A stretch of DNA of 64,000 nt from Bradyrhizobium sp. LLZ17 (GTDB lineage: Bacteria; Pseudomonadota; Alphaproteobacteria; Rhizobiales; Xanthobacteraceae): positions 5,518,001-5,582,000 of the forward strand of contig NZ_CP165734.1 in NCBI RefSeq assembly GCF_041200145.1, in the 5' to 3' direction. The notes below the pieces were generated by a model that was not told where the DNA came from, searched no databases, and saw nothing but the letters and a program-made list of their open reading frames with translations. The position numbers and the translations under genes were made by a program. Below, piece by piece: positions 53,431 to 62,391 of the stretch (within the stretch, counting starts at the first letter, position 1; every line of letters begins with the position of its first letter).

Positions 53431-55550
53431 GATAGCTTCCCCCACCGCTTGTCATACTGAACGAAGTTCGCATCGGCGTTTTCGAGCTTGTAGCGGCCGA
53501 TCCGGTTGTTGGCGATGCCGCCGAGATAGAGATAGCCGCGGTGTTCGCGCATCGAGGTGATCATCGGATGGTTTTCGCCGCGCAGGTCCCAGAACGATTC
53601 GAGAATCTTGCCCTGCTCGTTGAATTTGACCACGCAGCCGGTATTAATGTTGGGGAATAGCCATTCGTCGACCGGCACGCGCTTGGCCATGCGGCGCCGG
53701 AAGCCGGGCATCTTCCAGGCGAGGTCGAGCGAGGGGCTGCGCATGCCGACCAGCGCCAGCCAGTAATTGCCGTCCGAGGCGAGATTGATGTTGTCAGGAT
53801 AACCTGGGAGGTTGTCCATCACCATCTCGACCGTGCCCTTCTTCGGTCCCGCGAACCAATAGCGCTTGATCGAGCAACCGAACGTCTCGGCGAACAGGAT
53901 CGACTGGCCGTCACTGGCGACGCAGATGCCGTTGGGGAATTTCAGGCCGCGCAACTCGGTTCGTGTCGCACCGGTCTTGGTATCGTAGGAAATGATGCGC
54001 CCGTTGCCGCGCGCTTCCAGTCCGTCGATCGGCCATTCGTCCATCTCGTAGCGGACGGTCGCTTCGGAGAAGAAGATGAGGCCGTCGTCGGTGATGTCGA
54101 GGTCGTCGGCGAGCCTCAGGCGGCTGTCGTCGTTGACCGAACGCATGCTGCGGTTGGTTTCGTCGGTCGCCTTTTCCACCGTGCCGTCCGGCTTGATGCG
54201 ATAAAGTCCCATGCCGCCGATACAGATGTAGAGGTTGTCCTGGCGATCGAACGCCATGCCGAGCGGCTGGCCGCCGATATGGGCGAACACCTCCATGGTC
54301 TGATAGTCGGGCGCGAGAAAGCGGATGATGTCGCCGTGACGCGACCCCGCATAGAGATTGTCGTGGCGATCGAGGATGACATCCTCCGGTGCCTCGATGC
54401 GGCCAAGGCCGATCAGCTCGACATCGCGCAGCTTGTCGTTCTGCTCGAACGGGCCGCCATGGCCAATTTCGGTCGACGGTGGTGGCGGCAGGGCGTGATA
54501 GGTCGGCGCCACGTAGACCTTGCTGATGATGCGCGTGCGGTTCTTCTGCCAGCGGATATCCACCATCGCCGCGACGAGCAGGATGCCGGCCAGCGCCATC
54601 CGGTTGACGCCGCCGCGGGCGTTCATGGTCGTGAGGCCATTGGTGATCAGGAGCACGATCAGCACCCCGACGGCCGATTTGGCAACCGAGCCCTTGCCGC
54701 CGCCGAGCGTGATGCCGCCCAGGACGGTCGCGGTCAGCACGATCACCTCTAGCCCGACGCCGATGTCGCCACCGACGGTTCCGAGCCGAGATGCGAAGAA
54801 CAGCGCACCGATGCTGGTCAGCACGCCGCTGGCGACGTAGCAGAGCGCGATGGTGCGACGCACGGGAATGCCGGAGTTGTACGCGGAACGGCGCGAGCCG
54901 CCGATCGCGGTGATGTGCCAGCCCGGGCGTAGCCGGGTCAGGAAGATATGGCCGAAGACGGCGATCACGACATAGGCGAGCGCTACGGTCGGAACGCCGA
55001 AGACGCTGCCGCCGCCGAGAAAATCCCAGGACGGGATGTCGGGGAAGGCCGACGCGATCGCATTGGAATAGCGCTGGATCAGGAGGTCGTAGGCGGAACG
55101 GTAGATGATCAGCGTGATCAGCGTGGTGATGAATGCGCGCAGCCGCAGGTATCCGACCAGGATGCCGTTGACGGCGCCGAGCAGTGCACCGCAGAGCAGC
55201 GTGGCGGCCACCACGGCCGGCACCGGCCAGCCCAGCACCTCGAGCAAATAGAGCGCGCAGAAATCAGTCAGCGCGAAGATCGAGCCAACAGACAGATCGA
55301 TGCCGCCGACGATGACGACCAGCGCCAGGCCGAGCGCGATGAAGCCAATCTCTCCGGCCTGCCGCGCCGTGTCGGCGAGGCTCGCCGGCGACAGGAAGTT
55401 ATCGATGGATCGGCTGAGCGCGAAGCCGATGATCAGGAGCAGGATCACCGGAATGGCCGTCTCGGTCCATCGCTTGGACAGGATTTCGCCGAGCAGATGA
55501 TCGGGCCAGTAGCGGTAACGCAGGCTTGTCAGGGTGTCGCGCATCGGCAT
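53427..55550 (-). CDS. Fusion: sugar ABC permease + strictosidine-synthase/SMP-30-like beta-propeller
   Basis: Predicted 707-residue fusion protein. Residues ~1-335 form an RbsC-like permease (AGEIGFIALGLALVVIVGGI, DLSVGSIFALTD and the coupling loop GSRRSAYNSGIPVRRTIALC). The last helix is ~320-335. A short Pro-rich linker (PPPPST) near 355 leads to a propeller at ~380-700: RIEAPEDVILDRHDNLYAGS, FPNGICVASDGQSILFAETF, DNLPGYPDNINLASDGNYWL. I start at ATG 55550; a second ATG at 55544 is possible. In RbsC both ends are cytoplasmic, which would place the propeller at the cytoplasmic exit of the transporter. The fusion is complete and without a stop. Confidence 0.9.
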   Translation of the reverse strand: MPMRDTLTSLRYRYWPDHLLGEILSKRWTETAIPVILLLIIGFALSRSIDNFLSPASLADTARQAGEIGFIALGLALVVIVGGIDLSVGSIFALTDFCALYLLEVLGWPVPAVVAATLLCGALLGAVNGILVGYLRLRAFITTLITLIIYRSAYDLLIQRYSNAIASAFPDIPSWDFLGGGSVFGVPTVALAYVVIAVFGHIFLTRLRPGWHITAIGGSRRSAYNSGIPVRRTIALCYVASGVLTSIGALFFASRLGTVGGDIGVGLEVIVLTATVLGGITLGGGKGSVAKSAVGVLIVLLITNGLTTMNARGGVNRMALAGILLVAAMVDIRWQKNRTRIISKVYVAPTYHALPPPPSTEIGHGGPFEQNDKLRDVELIGLGRIEAPEDVILDRHDNLYAGSRHGDIIRFLAPDYQTMEVFAHIGGQPLGMAFDRQDNLYICIGGMGLYRIKPDGTVEKATDETNRSMRSVNDDSRLRLADDLDITDDGLIFFSEATVRYEMDEWPIDGLEARGNGRIISYDTKTGATRTELRGLKFPNGICVASDGQSILFAETFGCSIKRYWFAGPKKGTVEMVMDNLPGYPDNINLASDGNYWLALVGMRSPSLDLAWKMPGFRRRMAKRVPVDEWLFPNINTGCVVKFNEQGKILESFWDLRGENHPMITSMREHRGYLYLGGIANNRIGRYKLENADANFVQYDKRWGKLS

Positions 55551-55629
55551 TCCAGGACCTTGCAAATTTCGGGAGCAAGCGTCCCGGACCTGTGATGGCC
55601 CGGGACGTCTGGGTCTGGCGTCGCGACAA

Positions 55630-56646
55630 TTATTTCTTCAGGTCGCTGAGATTCCAGCAGGTCGTCTGGCTGTCGGCGTTCTCCTTGGTGATCGGAATCA
55701 GCGTGGTGTATTCCGAGCCCTTGATCGACCCGGGCTTGGCGCCCGACGACAGCAGCCATTTGATCGTGCCGGCCATCTGCGCTGCCTGGGTCGGCACGTC
55801 GTAGCTCATGTCGAGATCGAACGCGCCGGACTTCACCAGTTCGCAGGCGCCCTTGCGCTCTCCGCCACCCGAGGTGGTGACGAACACCTTGCCCGTGAGG
55901 CCGGCTTCCTTGACGGCCGCGGCGGTGCCGATGTCCATGCCGTCCCAGAAGCCGACGATGCCGCAGAGATCGGGATTTTGCTTCAGGACCGTTTGCGTGA
56001 TGGCCTTGGCTTTGGCCGCATCCCAATCGGCGGCCTGGCTGGACACCACCTTGATCTCGGGATGCTTGGCGAGCACGTTCTCGACGCCCTTCAGCGTATA
56101 GGCGCTCGCGGCGGCCGACAGCGCCCCCTGGATGATCGCGATCTTGTTGGACTTGCCCTCGCAGGCCTTGACCACGCCTTCGGTCTGCCGTTCGCCGATT
56201 TCGACCCAGTTGGCGCCGACGAAAGCGGAGCTCCGATAGGCCGAGCCCATGTTGATCTGGATGACGTAGATGCCTTCGTTCTCGGCGCGTTGCAGCAATT
56301 TGGCGTAGGTCTGCACGTCCGGATTGTGAACCACCATCACCGCCGGCTTCTCCGAGATCAGCGAGGTGACGGCTTGCGCGCCGGCGTTGGTGTTCCAGTT
56401 GGCATCGCGGATCACGAACTTGACGCCGAACGGCTCGAGCTCCTTCTTCAGCCCGGCATACCAGCCCTCGGTGAGGTCGAAGTTCATGGCGACTGGGACG
56501 TAGGCCACGGTCTTGCCGGCCAGCGCTTCCTTGAACGGCTTCTGGAACGGCTCGTCCAGGCCTTGCTGGGCAAGAGCCGGTGCAGTCATTGCCGCGAGAG
56601 CCAATGTGGCAACGATCGCCTTTGTCGGGCTACCAAAATGTTTCAT
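55630..56646 (-). CDS. Sugar ABC transporter substrate-binding protein (RbsB type)
   Basis: Predicted 338-residue periplasmic binding protein of the ribose/xylose type (PBP I-like). Signal peptide MKHFGSPTKAIVATLALAAM cleaved near QA-QQ. The core has AYVPVAMNFDLTEGWYAGLK, SEKPAVMVVHNPDVQTYAKL and ADWDAAKAKAITQTVLKQN, with the ligand-cleft Asp region GFWDGMDIGTAAAVKEAGL. It lies between the two permease genes, 37 bases downstream of the first permease stop. The ligand is unknown, but its neighbours imply a sugar or sugar-lactone. Confidence 0.93.
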   Translation of the reverse strand: MKHFGSPTKAIVATLALAAMTAPALAQQGLDEPFQKPFKEALAGKTVAYVPVAMNFDLTEGWYAGLKKELEPFGVKFVIRDANWNTNAGAQAVTSLISEKPAVMVVHNPDVQTYAKLLQRAENEGIYVIQINMGSAYRSSAFVGANWVEIGERQTEGVVKACEGKSNKIAIIQGALSAAASAYTLKGVENVLAKHPEIKVVSSQAADWDAAKAKAITQTVLKQNPDLCGIVGFWDGMDIGTAAAVKEAGLTGKVFVTTSGGGERKGACELVKSGAFDLDMSYDVPTQAAQMAGTIKWLLSSGAKPGSIKGSEYTTLIPITKENADSQTTCWNLSDLKK

Positions 56647-56682
56647 TGCTTCCTCCTTGGTTATGGTTGTCGTTCTTGTCGT

Positions 56683-57654
56683 TCAGATGTCGCCTTGTTG
56701 TGCCGTTTCTTCGTTGCGCGGATTCAGGAAGGAGTCCGTGATGACAGCCAGCAGCAGAACCACGCCCTTGATGAGATTTTGTCCGGCGTAGGAGATATCC
56801 ATAATGGTCATGCCGTTGAGCATCGTGCCGATCAGCAGCGTGCCGATGACGACGTTGAGCACGCCGCCGCGACCGCCGGACAGGCCGATGCCGCCCAGCA
56901 CCACGACCAGGATCACGTCGTAGATCAGCGTCGAGTTGAACACCCGGGTCGGCATCGAATTGACGGATGCGGCCATCACGAGGCCGGCGAAGCATCCGAT
57001 CAGCGCTGCGACGACATATTGCAGGACGATGATCGGACGCGACGGGATGCCGGTGACGCGCGCGGCATAGGGGTTATCGCCGATCGCGTAGATATAGGCG
57101 CCCCACCGCGTCTGGCGCAGCAGGAAGGCGACGACGACGCAGGCGATCGCAAACATCACGATCGACGTTGGGATGCCGAGAATGGTGCCCTGTCCGAGGC
57201 GCTCGAAACCGTCCATGCCCGAGCTCCATTGCACGACGTCGAGCTGAAACAATGCGGCTTGCCCAAGTCCGGCCAGCAGCAGGCCGGTTGCGAGCGTCGC
57301 AAACAGCGAGGGCACCTCGGCATAGGCGATCAGCCAACCGTTGACGAGGCCGAACGCGATCGTGAGGATCACGGCGGTCAGAAGCGAGGCCGGCAGCGAG
57401 TGACCGTTCTGCACCATTTGCAAGACGAGCCCTGGGGGCACCGCGAGCGCCGCGATCAGCGAGATGTCGATGCCGCGTCCGATCACGACGATCGCCATGG
57501 CAAGGCCGAGGATGCCGAGCACCGCCACGTTCTGGAGCAGCGTTAGCATATTGTCCGCAGTCAGAAAGCCGTTCAGGAAAATCGAGAACACGAGGAAGAG
57601 CAGCGCGAAGACGGCGAAGACGATCTCTTGCTGATTGAATCGAATGCGCGTCAT
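56683..57654 (-). CDS. Sugar ABC transporter permease (RbsC type)
   Basis: Predicted 323-residue permease and the first gene of the operon. The ATG at 57654 (MTRIRFNQQEIVFAVFALLF) follows AGGAAAG; upstream residues are not plausible. Conserved segments are GILGLAMAIVVIGRGIDISL, GDNPYAARVTGIPSRPIIVL (coupling loop) and VVVLGGIGLSGGRGGVLNVV. It forms the transport pair with the fused permease at 53427. Binding protein, two permeases and one tandem ATPase make a complete importer. Confidence 0.93.
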   Translation of the reverse strand: MTRIRFNQQEIVFAVFALLFLVFSIFLNGFLTADNMLTLLQNVAVLGILGLAMAIVVIGRGIDISLIAALAVPPGLVLQMVQNGHSLPASLLTAVILTIAFGLVNGWLIAYAEVPSLFATLATGLLLAGLGQAALFQLDVVQWSSGMDGFERLGQGTILGIPTSIVMFAIACVVVAFLLRQTRWGAYIYAIGDNPYAARVTGIPSRPIIVLQYVVAALIGCFAGLVMAASVNSMPTRVFNSTLIYDVILVVVLGGIGLSGGRGGVLNVVIGTLLIGTMLNGMTIMDISYAGQNLIKGVVLLLAVITDSFLNPRNEETAQQGDI

Positions 57655-58247
57655 GACCGGGTCTTTCCTGCGGGCTATGGATGCGGCATGTGCAGCGCGC
57701 ACGGCGTTCGGCGCGGCCGACCTCGCGGTCCCGCGGTCGCGGCTTGATGCTCATGCTTGAGTGCGGCGAAAGGCAGATTCCGCAGGCGGATCGAGGCGTG
57801 ACGACGTGCCAGAATGCGCGGGCACAGCGCTTCTGTCGAGAACGTATTCGTCCACGTTCGTCGGCGCGCGAGATCCACGCTGCCTCCCAAAATTCCTCCC
57901 GGACCGTTTGGCGTTATTATCGATCCAGGCGTGGGCTTTGCGCCCTTGTCGTTATTCCTAGCGCAGAGCGTGGCAGTCGGGAAAGGGGGCAAGCCAGATT
58001 TTCTGAGGGCGCGCTCGCTCGTTTTTCCGCGCCATGCAATGTCGTGGAGCTTTCCCGCAACGGGAGACCGGTCCGTAGGGTCGCTCTCTCAAATGGTCAA
58101 TTCTTGCGTCATGGCGTCGCCGTCCAGGCCCATTTGACGCCGCCGGTGGCGCCGACTAGCCTTTTGGGCAAACGCGAGGACGCGTCAAGATGCAAGAGCC
58201 GGTCGAGCATCGAGGGTGACACTCACGTGAATTAGGAGTCCGGGGGA
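57655..58247. other. Divergent intergenic region, no recognised gene
   Basis: About 590 bases between the ABC operon and the acyl-CoA synthetase. Several short frames on the plus strand (57681-58235) lack a ribosome site and have Arg-rich, random composition, so I do not call them. The region should hold the promoters for both directions. I see no clear palindrome by eye. Confidence 0.5.
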
Positions 58248-59879
58248 ATGGACATGTTGAGCGACATCGCAGCCACTATCTCGAAAGCGCGCGAGCATTC
58301 CATCGGCGATCTCCTGCGCCGCGCAGGCAGCCGCGAGCCAGGCAAGCTTGCCGTGAGCTGCGGCAGCGTGAGCTGGACCTTTGCCGAGATGGACGCGATC
58401 TGCAACCGACTCGGGCGCGGCCTGCTCGGTCTCGGTGTGACGAAGGGCGACCGCCTCGCCGTACTCTCGCGCAACTCGCATGCCTTTGCGGCACTGCGCT
58501 TTGCCGCAGCGCGGATCGGCGCGGTGCTGGTGCCGATCAACTTCATGCTCAATCCGGACGAGATCAATTTCATCCTGAAGAGCTCGGGCGCAAAGCTGCT
58601 CGCGGTCGGCCCTGATTTCGTCGAAGCGGCGCGCGCCGCAAGCGCCAAGAATAGCGGCAAGGATTGCGCCGTTGAAAAGCTGATCTGGCTGCCGGGCGAG
58701 GATCCGGCCTCGGCGCCCGCAGGCCTCACCACGTTCGACGATCTCCTCAGCCCCGACGGCTCGTTTCTGGAGGCGTCCGTCGACAGCCGAGATCTCGCAC
58801 AGATCGTCTACACCAGCGGTACGGAATCGCTGCCCAAGGGTGCGATGCTGACCCATGAAGCCGTGATGTGGCAATATGTCAGCTGCATCATCGACGGCGG
58901 CATGAGCGTGGACGACAAAGTCCTGCACGCGCTGCCGCTCTATCATTGTGCCCAGCTCGACGTCTTCCTGGGGCCGCAGATCTACCTCGGCGCCTCCGGC
59001 GTGATCACGGGCAAGCCGAGCGCCGACAACATCCTGGCGCTGATCCAGGCGCACAAGATCACCTCCTTCTTCGCGCCGCCGACGATCTGGATCGCGATGC
59101 TGCGCTCGCCGAACTTCGACAAGACCGACCTCTCGACGCTGCAGAAGGGTTATTACGGCGCATCGATCATGCCGGTGGAAGTGCTGCGGGAGCTGCAGCG
59201 CCGCCTGCCGAAGGTCAAGTTCTGGAATTTCTACGGCCAGACCGAGATCGCGCCGCTGGCCACCGTGCTGCGCCCGGAAGACCAGCTCCGCAAGGCCGGC
59301 TCGGCCGGCAAGCCGGTGCTCAATGTTGAAACGCGCGTGGTCAACACGGCGATGCAGGACGTCAAGGTCGGCGAAGTCGGTGAGATCGTACACCGCTCGC
59401 CGCATCTGTTGTCCGGCTATTATAACGATCCCGTGAAGACCGCGGCGGCGTTCGCCGGCGGCTGGTTTCACTCCGGCGATCTCGCTACGGTCGACGAAGA
59501 GGGCCACATCACCGTGGTCGACCGCGTCAAGGACATGATCAAGACCGGCGGCGAGAACGTCGCGAGCCGCGAGGTCGAGGAGATGGTCTATCGCATCCCT
59601 GCGGTCTCGGAAGTTGCCGTCGTGGGCCTGCCTGATCCGCGCTGGATCGAGGCCGTCACCGCCATCGTCGTGGTCAAGACCGGCGAGACGCTGGATGAGG
59701 CGGCCGTCATCAAGCATTGCGGCGGCCAGATGGCACATTTCAAGGTGCCCAAGCGCGTCATCTTCGTCGACAGCCTGCCGAAGAACCCGAGCGGCAAGCT
59801 GCTGAAGCGCGAGCTGCGCCAGCGCTTCCTCGGCGCCGAGACGCTCGACAAGGCGGTCCAGAAGAACTCTGGGAGGTGA
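58248..59879 (+). CDS. Acyl-CoA synthetase (long/medium-chain fatty-acid-CoA ligase family)
   Basis: Predicted 543-residue AMP-forming ligase. The ATP/AMP motif is IVYTSGTESLPKGAML, where ES replaces the common TG. Later motifs are NFYGQTEIAPLATVL, WFHSGDLATVDEEGHITVVD, RVKDMIKTGGENVASREVEE and the C-terminal catalytic Lys in PKNPSGKLLKRELRQR. It activates a carboxylic acid, probably a fatty or aromatic acid, to its CoA thioester. The ATG at 58248 follows AGGAGTCCGGGGG. A strong hydrophobic first part is absent, so it is cytosolic. Confidence 0.92.
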   Translation: MDMLSDIAATISKAREHSIGDLLRRAGSREPGKLAVSCGSVSWTFAEMDAICNRLGRGLLGLGVTKGDRLAVLSRNSHAFAALRFAAARIGAVLVPINFMLNPDEINFILKSSGAKLLAVGPDFVEAARAASAKNSGKDCAVEKLIWLPGEDPASAPAGLTTFDDLLSPDGSFLEASVDSRDLAQIVYTSGTESLPKGAMLTHEAVMWQYVSCIIDGGMSVDDKVLHALPLYHCAQLDVFLGPQIYLGASGVITGKPSADNILALIQAHKITSFFAPPTIWIAMLRSPNFDKTDLSTLQKGYYGASIMPVEVLRELQRRLPKVKFWNFYGQTEIAPLATVLRPEDQLRKAGSAGKPVLNVETRVVNTAMQDVKVGEVGEIVHRSPHLLSGYYNDPVKTAAAFAGGWFHSGDLATVDEEGHITVVDRVKDMIKTGGENVASREVEEMVYRIPAVSEVAVVGLPDPRWIEAVTAIVVVKTGETLDEAAVIKHCGGQMAHFKVPKRVIFVDSLPKNPSGKLLKRELRQRFLGAETLDKAVQKNSGR

Positions 59880-59939
59880 TGTGCGAGACAGCGCTCTACA
59901 ACTTGCTTGCGGCAGCATGAAGTGACGCGGCATCCACAT

Positions 59940-60018
59940 CGTCATTGCGAGCGTAGCGAAGCAATCCAGAGTGCCTCCGTGGTGAACGTCTGGATTGCTT
60001 CGCTGCGCTCGCAACGAC
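59940..60018. repeat. CGTCATTGCGAGCGTAGCG inverted repeat
   Basis: CGTCATTGCGAGCGTAGCGA, AGCAATCCAGA and the inverse TCTGGATTGCTTCGCTGCG, CTCGCAACGACG. Sister of 24771-24856 and 28790-28907; it separates convergent genes. Confidence 0.8.
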
Positions 60019-60044
60019 GGAGAGGCCGGAGGCTCTGCTCGTCT

Positions 60045-61244
60045 CTAATACTTCTTCACCGCCGCTCCGAACGCCAGCCACAGCGCTATTGACGCCACCC
60101 CGAAGCCTCCGAGCAGGAGGAAGGTCGGGCTGTAGCCGATCCATTGCGCGATCCAGCCGCCGAGTGCGGGGCTGAGGCTTGCACCGACGCCTTGTACGGT
60201 AATGACCGCGCCCTGGCCGAGATTGATGCGGCCGGTACCGTTGAGCGAGCGTGCGACCATGCCGGGAACGGCGACCGTTTGAAGTCCGGTGCCGATGCCG
60301 TCGAGCACCTGCATCGGCACGACGCCCCACCATCCCGTAACGAAGAACGCGAGCACGCCGCGGATGGGCAGCATCATGAAGGAAACCAGGATCACCGGCC
60401 AATAGTTGCGCTTGCCCGCGACCTGCATGCCGATGATCGATGTCGCGATCATCACGCCCTGTGCGATTACGACCGTTGTCGCCACGAAGCTCGGACCGTT
60501 GGCTTGCGCCTGGGCCACCGCCGCGAGACCGTAGAGCGGCACGATCGCGGCATTGCCGAGATGGAAGATCGCAAGCGCGAGCGCCAGCACCAGCAAGGGC
60601 TTGTGCTTGAACAGGATGGACAGGCCGGTGGGCGGACTGTCGGGGTCATCTTCCTTGCCACCGCGCGCGGCGCGATCGTCGATCGACTTCGCCGGGATCA
60701 TCAGCACGCAGGCGACCGCGATGGCGCCGAATACCGCGGCCAGAACGAACACGATGACATAGCCGAATTTATAGCCGAGATAGCCCGATAGCGCCGCGCC
60801 GACCATATTGCCGGCGTGGTTGAAGGCCTGGTTGCGGCCGTTCAGCGCATTGAAGCCCTTCTGCTTGGCGATGCCGAGGGTGATGCCGGTCACCGCCGGT
60901 ACGATCGCGGCGCTCGCCAGCGATTGCGCGACTTGCGAGAACGTCACCGCCCAGAAATTCTGCGAGATCAGGATGATTGCGGACGCAAGCACCACGCAAA
61001 TGCCGGGGATGACGACCCAGAGCCGCTTGTTGCGGCTGGAATCGATGAAGCCGCCGATGGGCGTCGTGACCAGCATGCCCGCGACATTGCCGATCGTCAT
61101 GGCGGTGCCGATCAATCCGCTCGCCCAGCCGCGCTCCTGGAGGAACACGCCGACAAAGGGCCCGATGCCCGACTGCATATCGGCCATGAAGAAGTTGACT
61201 GCAAAAAGGGGCCAAAGGCGAGACGGGGAAGGGCGCGATGTCAT
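60045..61244 (-). CDS. MFS transporter
   Basis: Predicted 399-residue MFS carrier with 12 helices. The first helix is LWPLFAVNFFMADMQSGIGP and the loop 2-3 motif is GGFIDSSRNKRL, with a matching central loop at GGKEDDPDSPPTGLS. I chose the ATG at 61244 (MTSRPSPSRLWPL); a longer start at 61319 is possible because its ribosome site is equally weak. The family resembles drug/sugar efflux carriers, so a substrate cannot be assigned. The gene is convergent with the acyl-CoA synthetase. Confidence 0.85.
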   Translation of the reverse strand: MTSRPSPSRLWPLFAVNFFMADMQSGIGPFVGVFLQERGWASGLIGTAMTIGNVAGMLVTTPIGGFIDSSRNKRLWVVIPGICVVLASAIILISQNFWAVTFSQVAQSLASAAIVPAVTGITLGIAKQKGFNALNGRNQAFNHAGNMVGAALSGYLGYKFGYVIVFVLAAVFGAIAVACVLMIPAKSIDDRAARGGKEDDPDSPPTGLSILFKHKPLLVLALALAIFHLGNAAIVPLYGLAAVAQAQANGPSFVATTVVIAQGVMIATSIIGMQVAGKRNYWPVILVSFMMLPIRGVLAFFVTGWWGVVPMQVLDGIGTGLQTVAVPGMVARSLNGTGRINLGQGAVITVQGVGASLSPALGGWIAQWIGYSPTFLLLGGFGVASIALWLAFGAAVKKY

Positions 61245-61426
61245 CAAGATGCTGAAAGTGATGCTGCCATCCGAATGGTCGCTCTTGCGTCGGAAATTGG
61301 CGGCCAATTGTGCCGGCACGGACGGGAATCTAACTTAGGCTAACAGCATTGGTTCCGCCCCCCACTTGCGATCGTGCGAGTGCGATGTCACTTCATTCTG
61401 TCACGGTCTCATTCTGGATCACGGCC

Positions 61427-62230
61427 ATGCCCCTCTGGACCTGCGAAACCTGCGGCGCGCAATTCCCGGATAGAGGAAAACCGCCTGCCCTGTGTCCGAT
61501 CTGTGAAGACGAACGGCAATTTGTCGGCTGGAAGGGACAAACCTTCCTCACGCGCGATGCCTTGGCCGAGCGTCACCACCTGGTCTGCCGCGAAGATCTG
61601 GGCCTCACGGGAATTGCACTCGAACCCAGTTTTGCCATCGGTCAGCGCGCGCTGCTGGTGCCGCTGGGCGACGGTTACATGATGTGGGATTGCATACCGC
61701 TGGCAACGCCGGAGGCGATCGCTCAGGTCCGCTCGCTCGGCGGTCTGAAGGCGATCGCGATCTCGCATCCGCACTATTATGGCGCACTCGCCGACTGGAG
61801 CGATGCGTTCGGCGGCGTTCCGGTCTATTTGCACGCGGATGACCGTGAATGGGTGACGCGGCAGCATGCCTCGATCGTCCACTGGACCGGAGATACCCAC
61901 CGCATCTCCGACGAGGTGTTGTTGCTGCGGACCGGCGGTCATTTCGCCGGCGGCACCATGCTGCATGATGCACTGGGAGCGGACGGCAAGGGTGCCCTTC
62001 TCACCGGCGACATCGCGCAGGTGACGATGGACCGCCGCTTCGTCAGCTTCATGTACTCCTACCCGAACTACATCCCGCTCAATGCCGCCGCGGTGCGGCG
62101 GATCGCGGCCATGGTCGAGCCGCTTGCCTTCGACCGCATCTACGGCGCCTGGTGGGGCCGCAATATCGCCTCAGGTGCCAAGGCCGCGTTCGCAGCATCC
62201 GTCGAGCGATATAACGCGGCTATCGCCTGA
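61427..62230 (+). CDS. Zinc-ribbon plus MBL-fold protein with altered metal motif
   Basis: Predicted 267-residue protein. The first 30 residues form a rubredoxin-like zinc ribbon, WTCETC and ALCPIC (Cys6, Cys9, Cys23, Cys26), followed by a metallo-beta-lactamase-like domain. The usual HxHxDH reads ISHPHYYGALADW, so the Asp and the last His are not in their normal place. RTGGHFAGGTMLH, LTGDIAQV and the C-terminal region are otherwise MBL-like. Activity may be altered or lost. The ATG at 61427 has a weak ribosome site but the zinc ribbon starts immediately after. Confidence 0.75.
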   Translation: MPLWTCETCGAQFPDRGKPPALCPICEDERQFVGWKGQTFLTRDALAERHHLVCREDLGLTGIALEPSFAIGQRALLVPLGDGYMMWDCIPLATPEAIAQVRSLGGLKAIAISHPHYYGALADWSDAFGGVPVYLHADDREWVTRQHASIVHWTGDTHRISDEVLLLRTGGHFAGGTMLHDALGADGKGALLTGDIAQVTMDRRFVSFMYSYPNYIPLNAAAVRRIAAMVEPLAFDRIYGAWWGRNIASGAKAAFAASVERYNAAIA

Positions 62231-62267
62231 ACCGCGCGAGGGGCCAGAGTCTGCGTTGCTATCATGA

Positions 62268-62294
62268 AATAATTGTACTATAAGTACAGTTATT
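62268..62294. promoter_or_regulatory. Near-perfect palindrome upstream of the MetX-like gene
   Basis: AATAATTGTACTATAAGTAC followed by AGTTATT (62268-62294) is a 27-base palindrome with one mismatched pair per arm, centred on TGTACT-ATA-AGTACA. It is very AT-rich in a GC-rich region and lies about 100 bases before the ATG at 62392. Probable operator or promoter; the factor is unknown. Confidence 0.5.
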
Positions 62295-62391
62295 GGATGT
62301 GGCACAACGGTGCGTTTGCTGGTCCGGCATGATCGATGCATCGTTGTTTCGGCGGACGCTTTCCTGTGCCGCGTGAGCGGGAGTTGGATGC

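Noticed and set aside
55534..57546. Long plus-strand frame (670 residues) opposite the binding protein and permease
   Set aside because: Antisense to two clear genes; low-complexity translation without motif.
57681..58235. Short plus-strand frames in the divergent intergenic region
   Set aside because: Arg-rich random composition, no ribosome site, and ends just before a well-supported gene.
58185..60014. Long antisense frame (609 residues) opposite the acyl-CoA synthetase
   Set aside because: Mirror of a strongly supported gene; no ribosome site, and the translation has no known motif, only the His/Asp/Arg-rich pattern typical of an antisense frame in GC-rich coding DNA.
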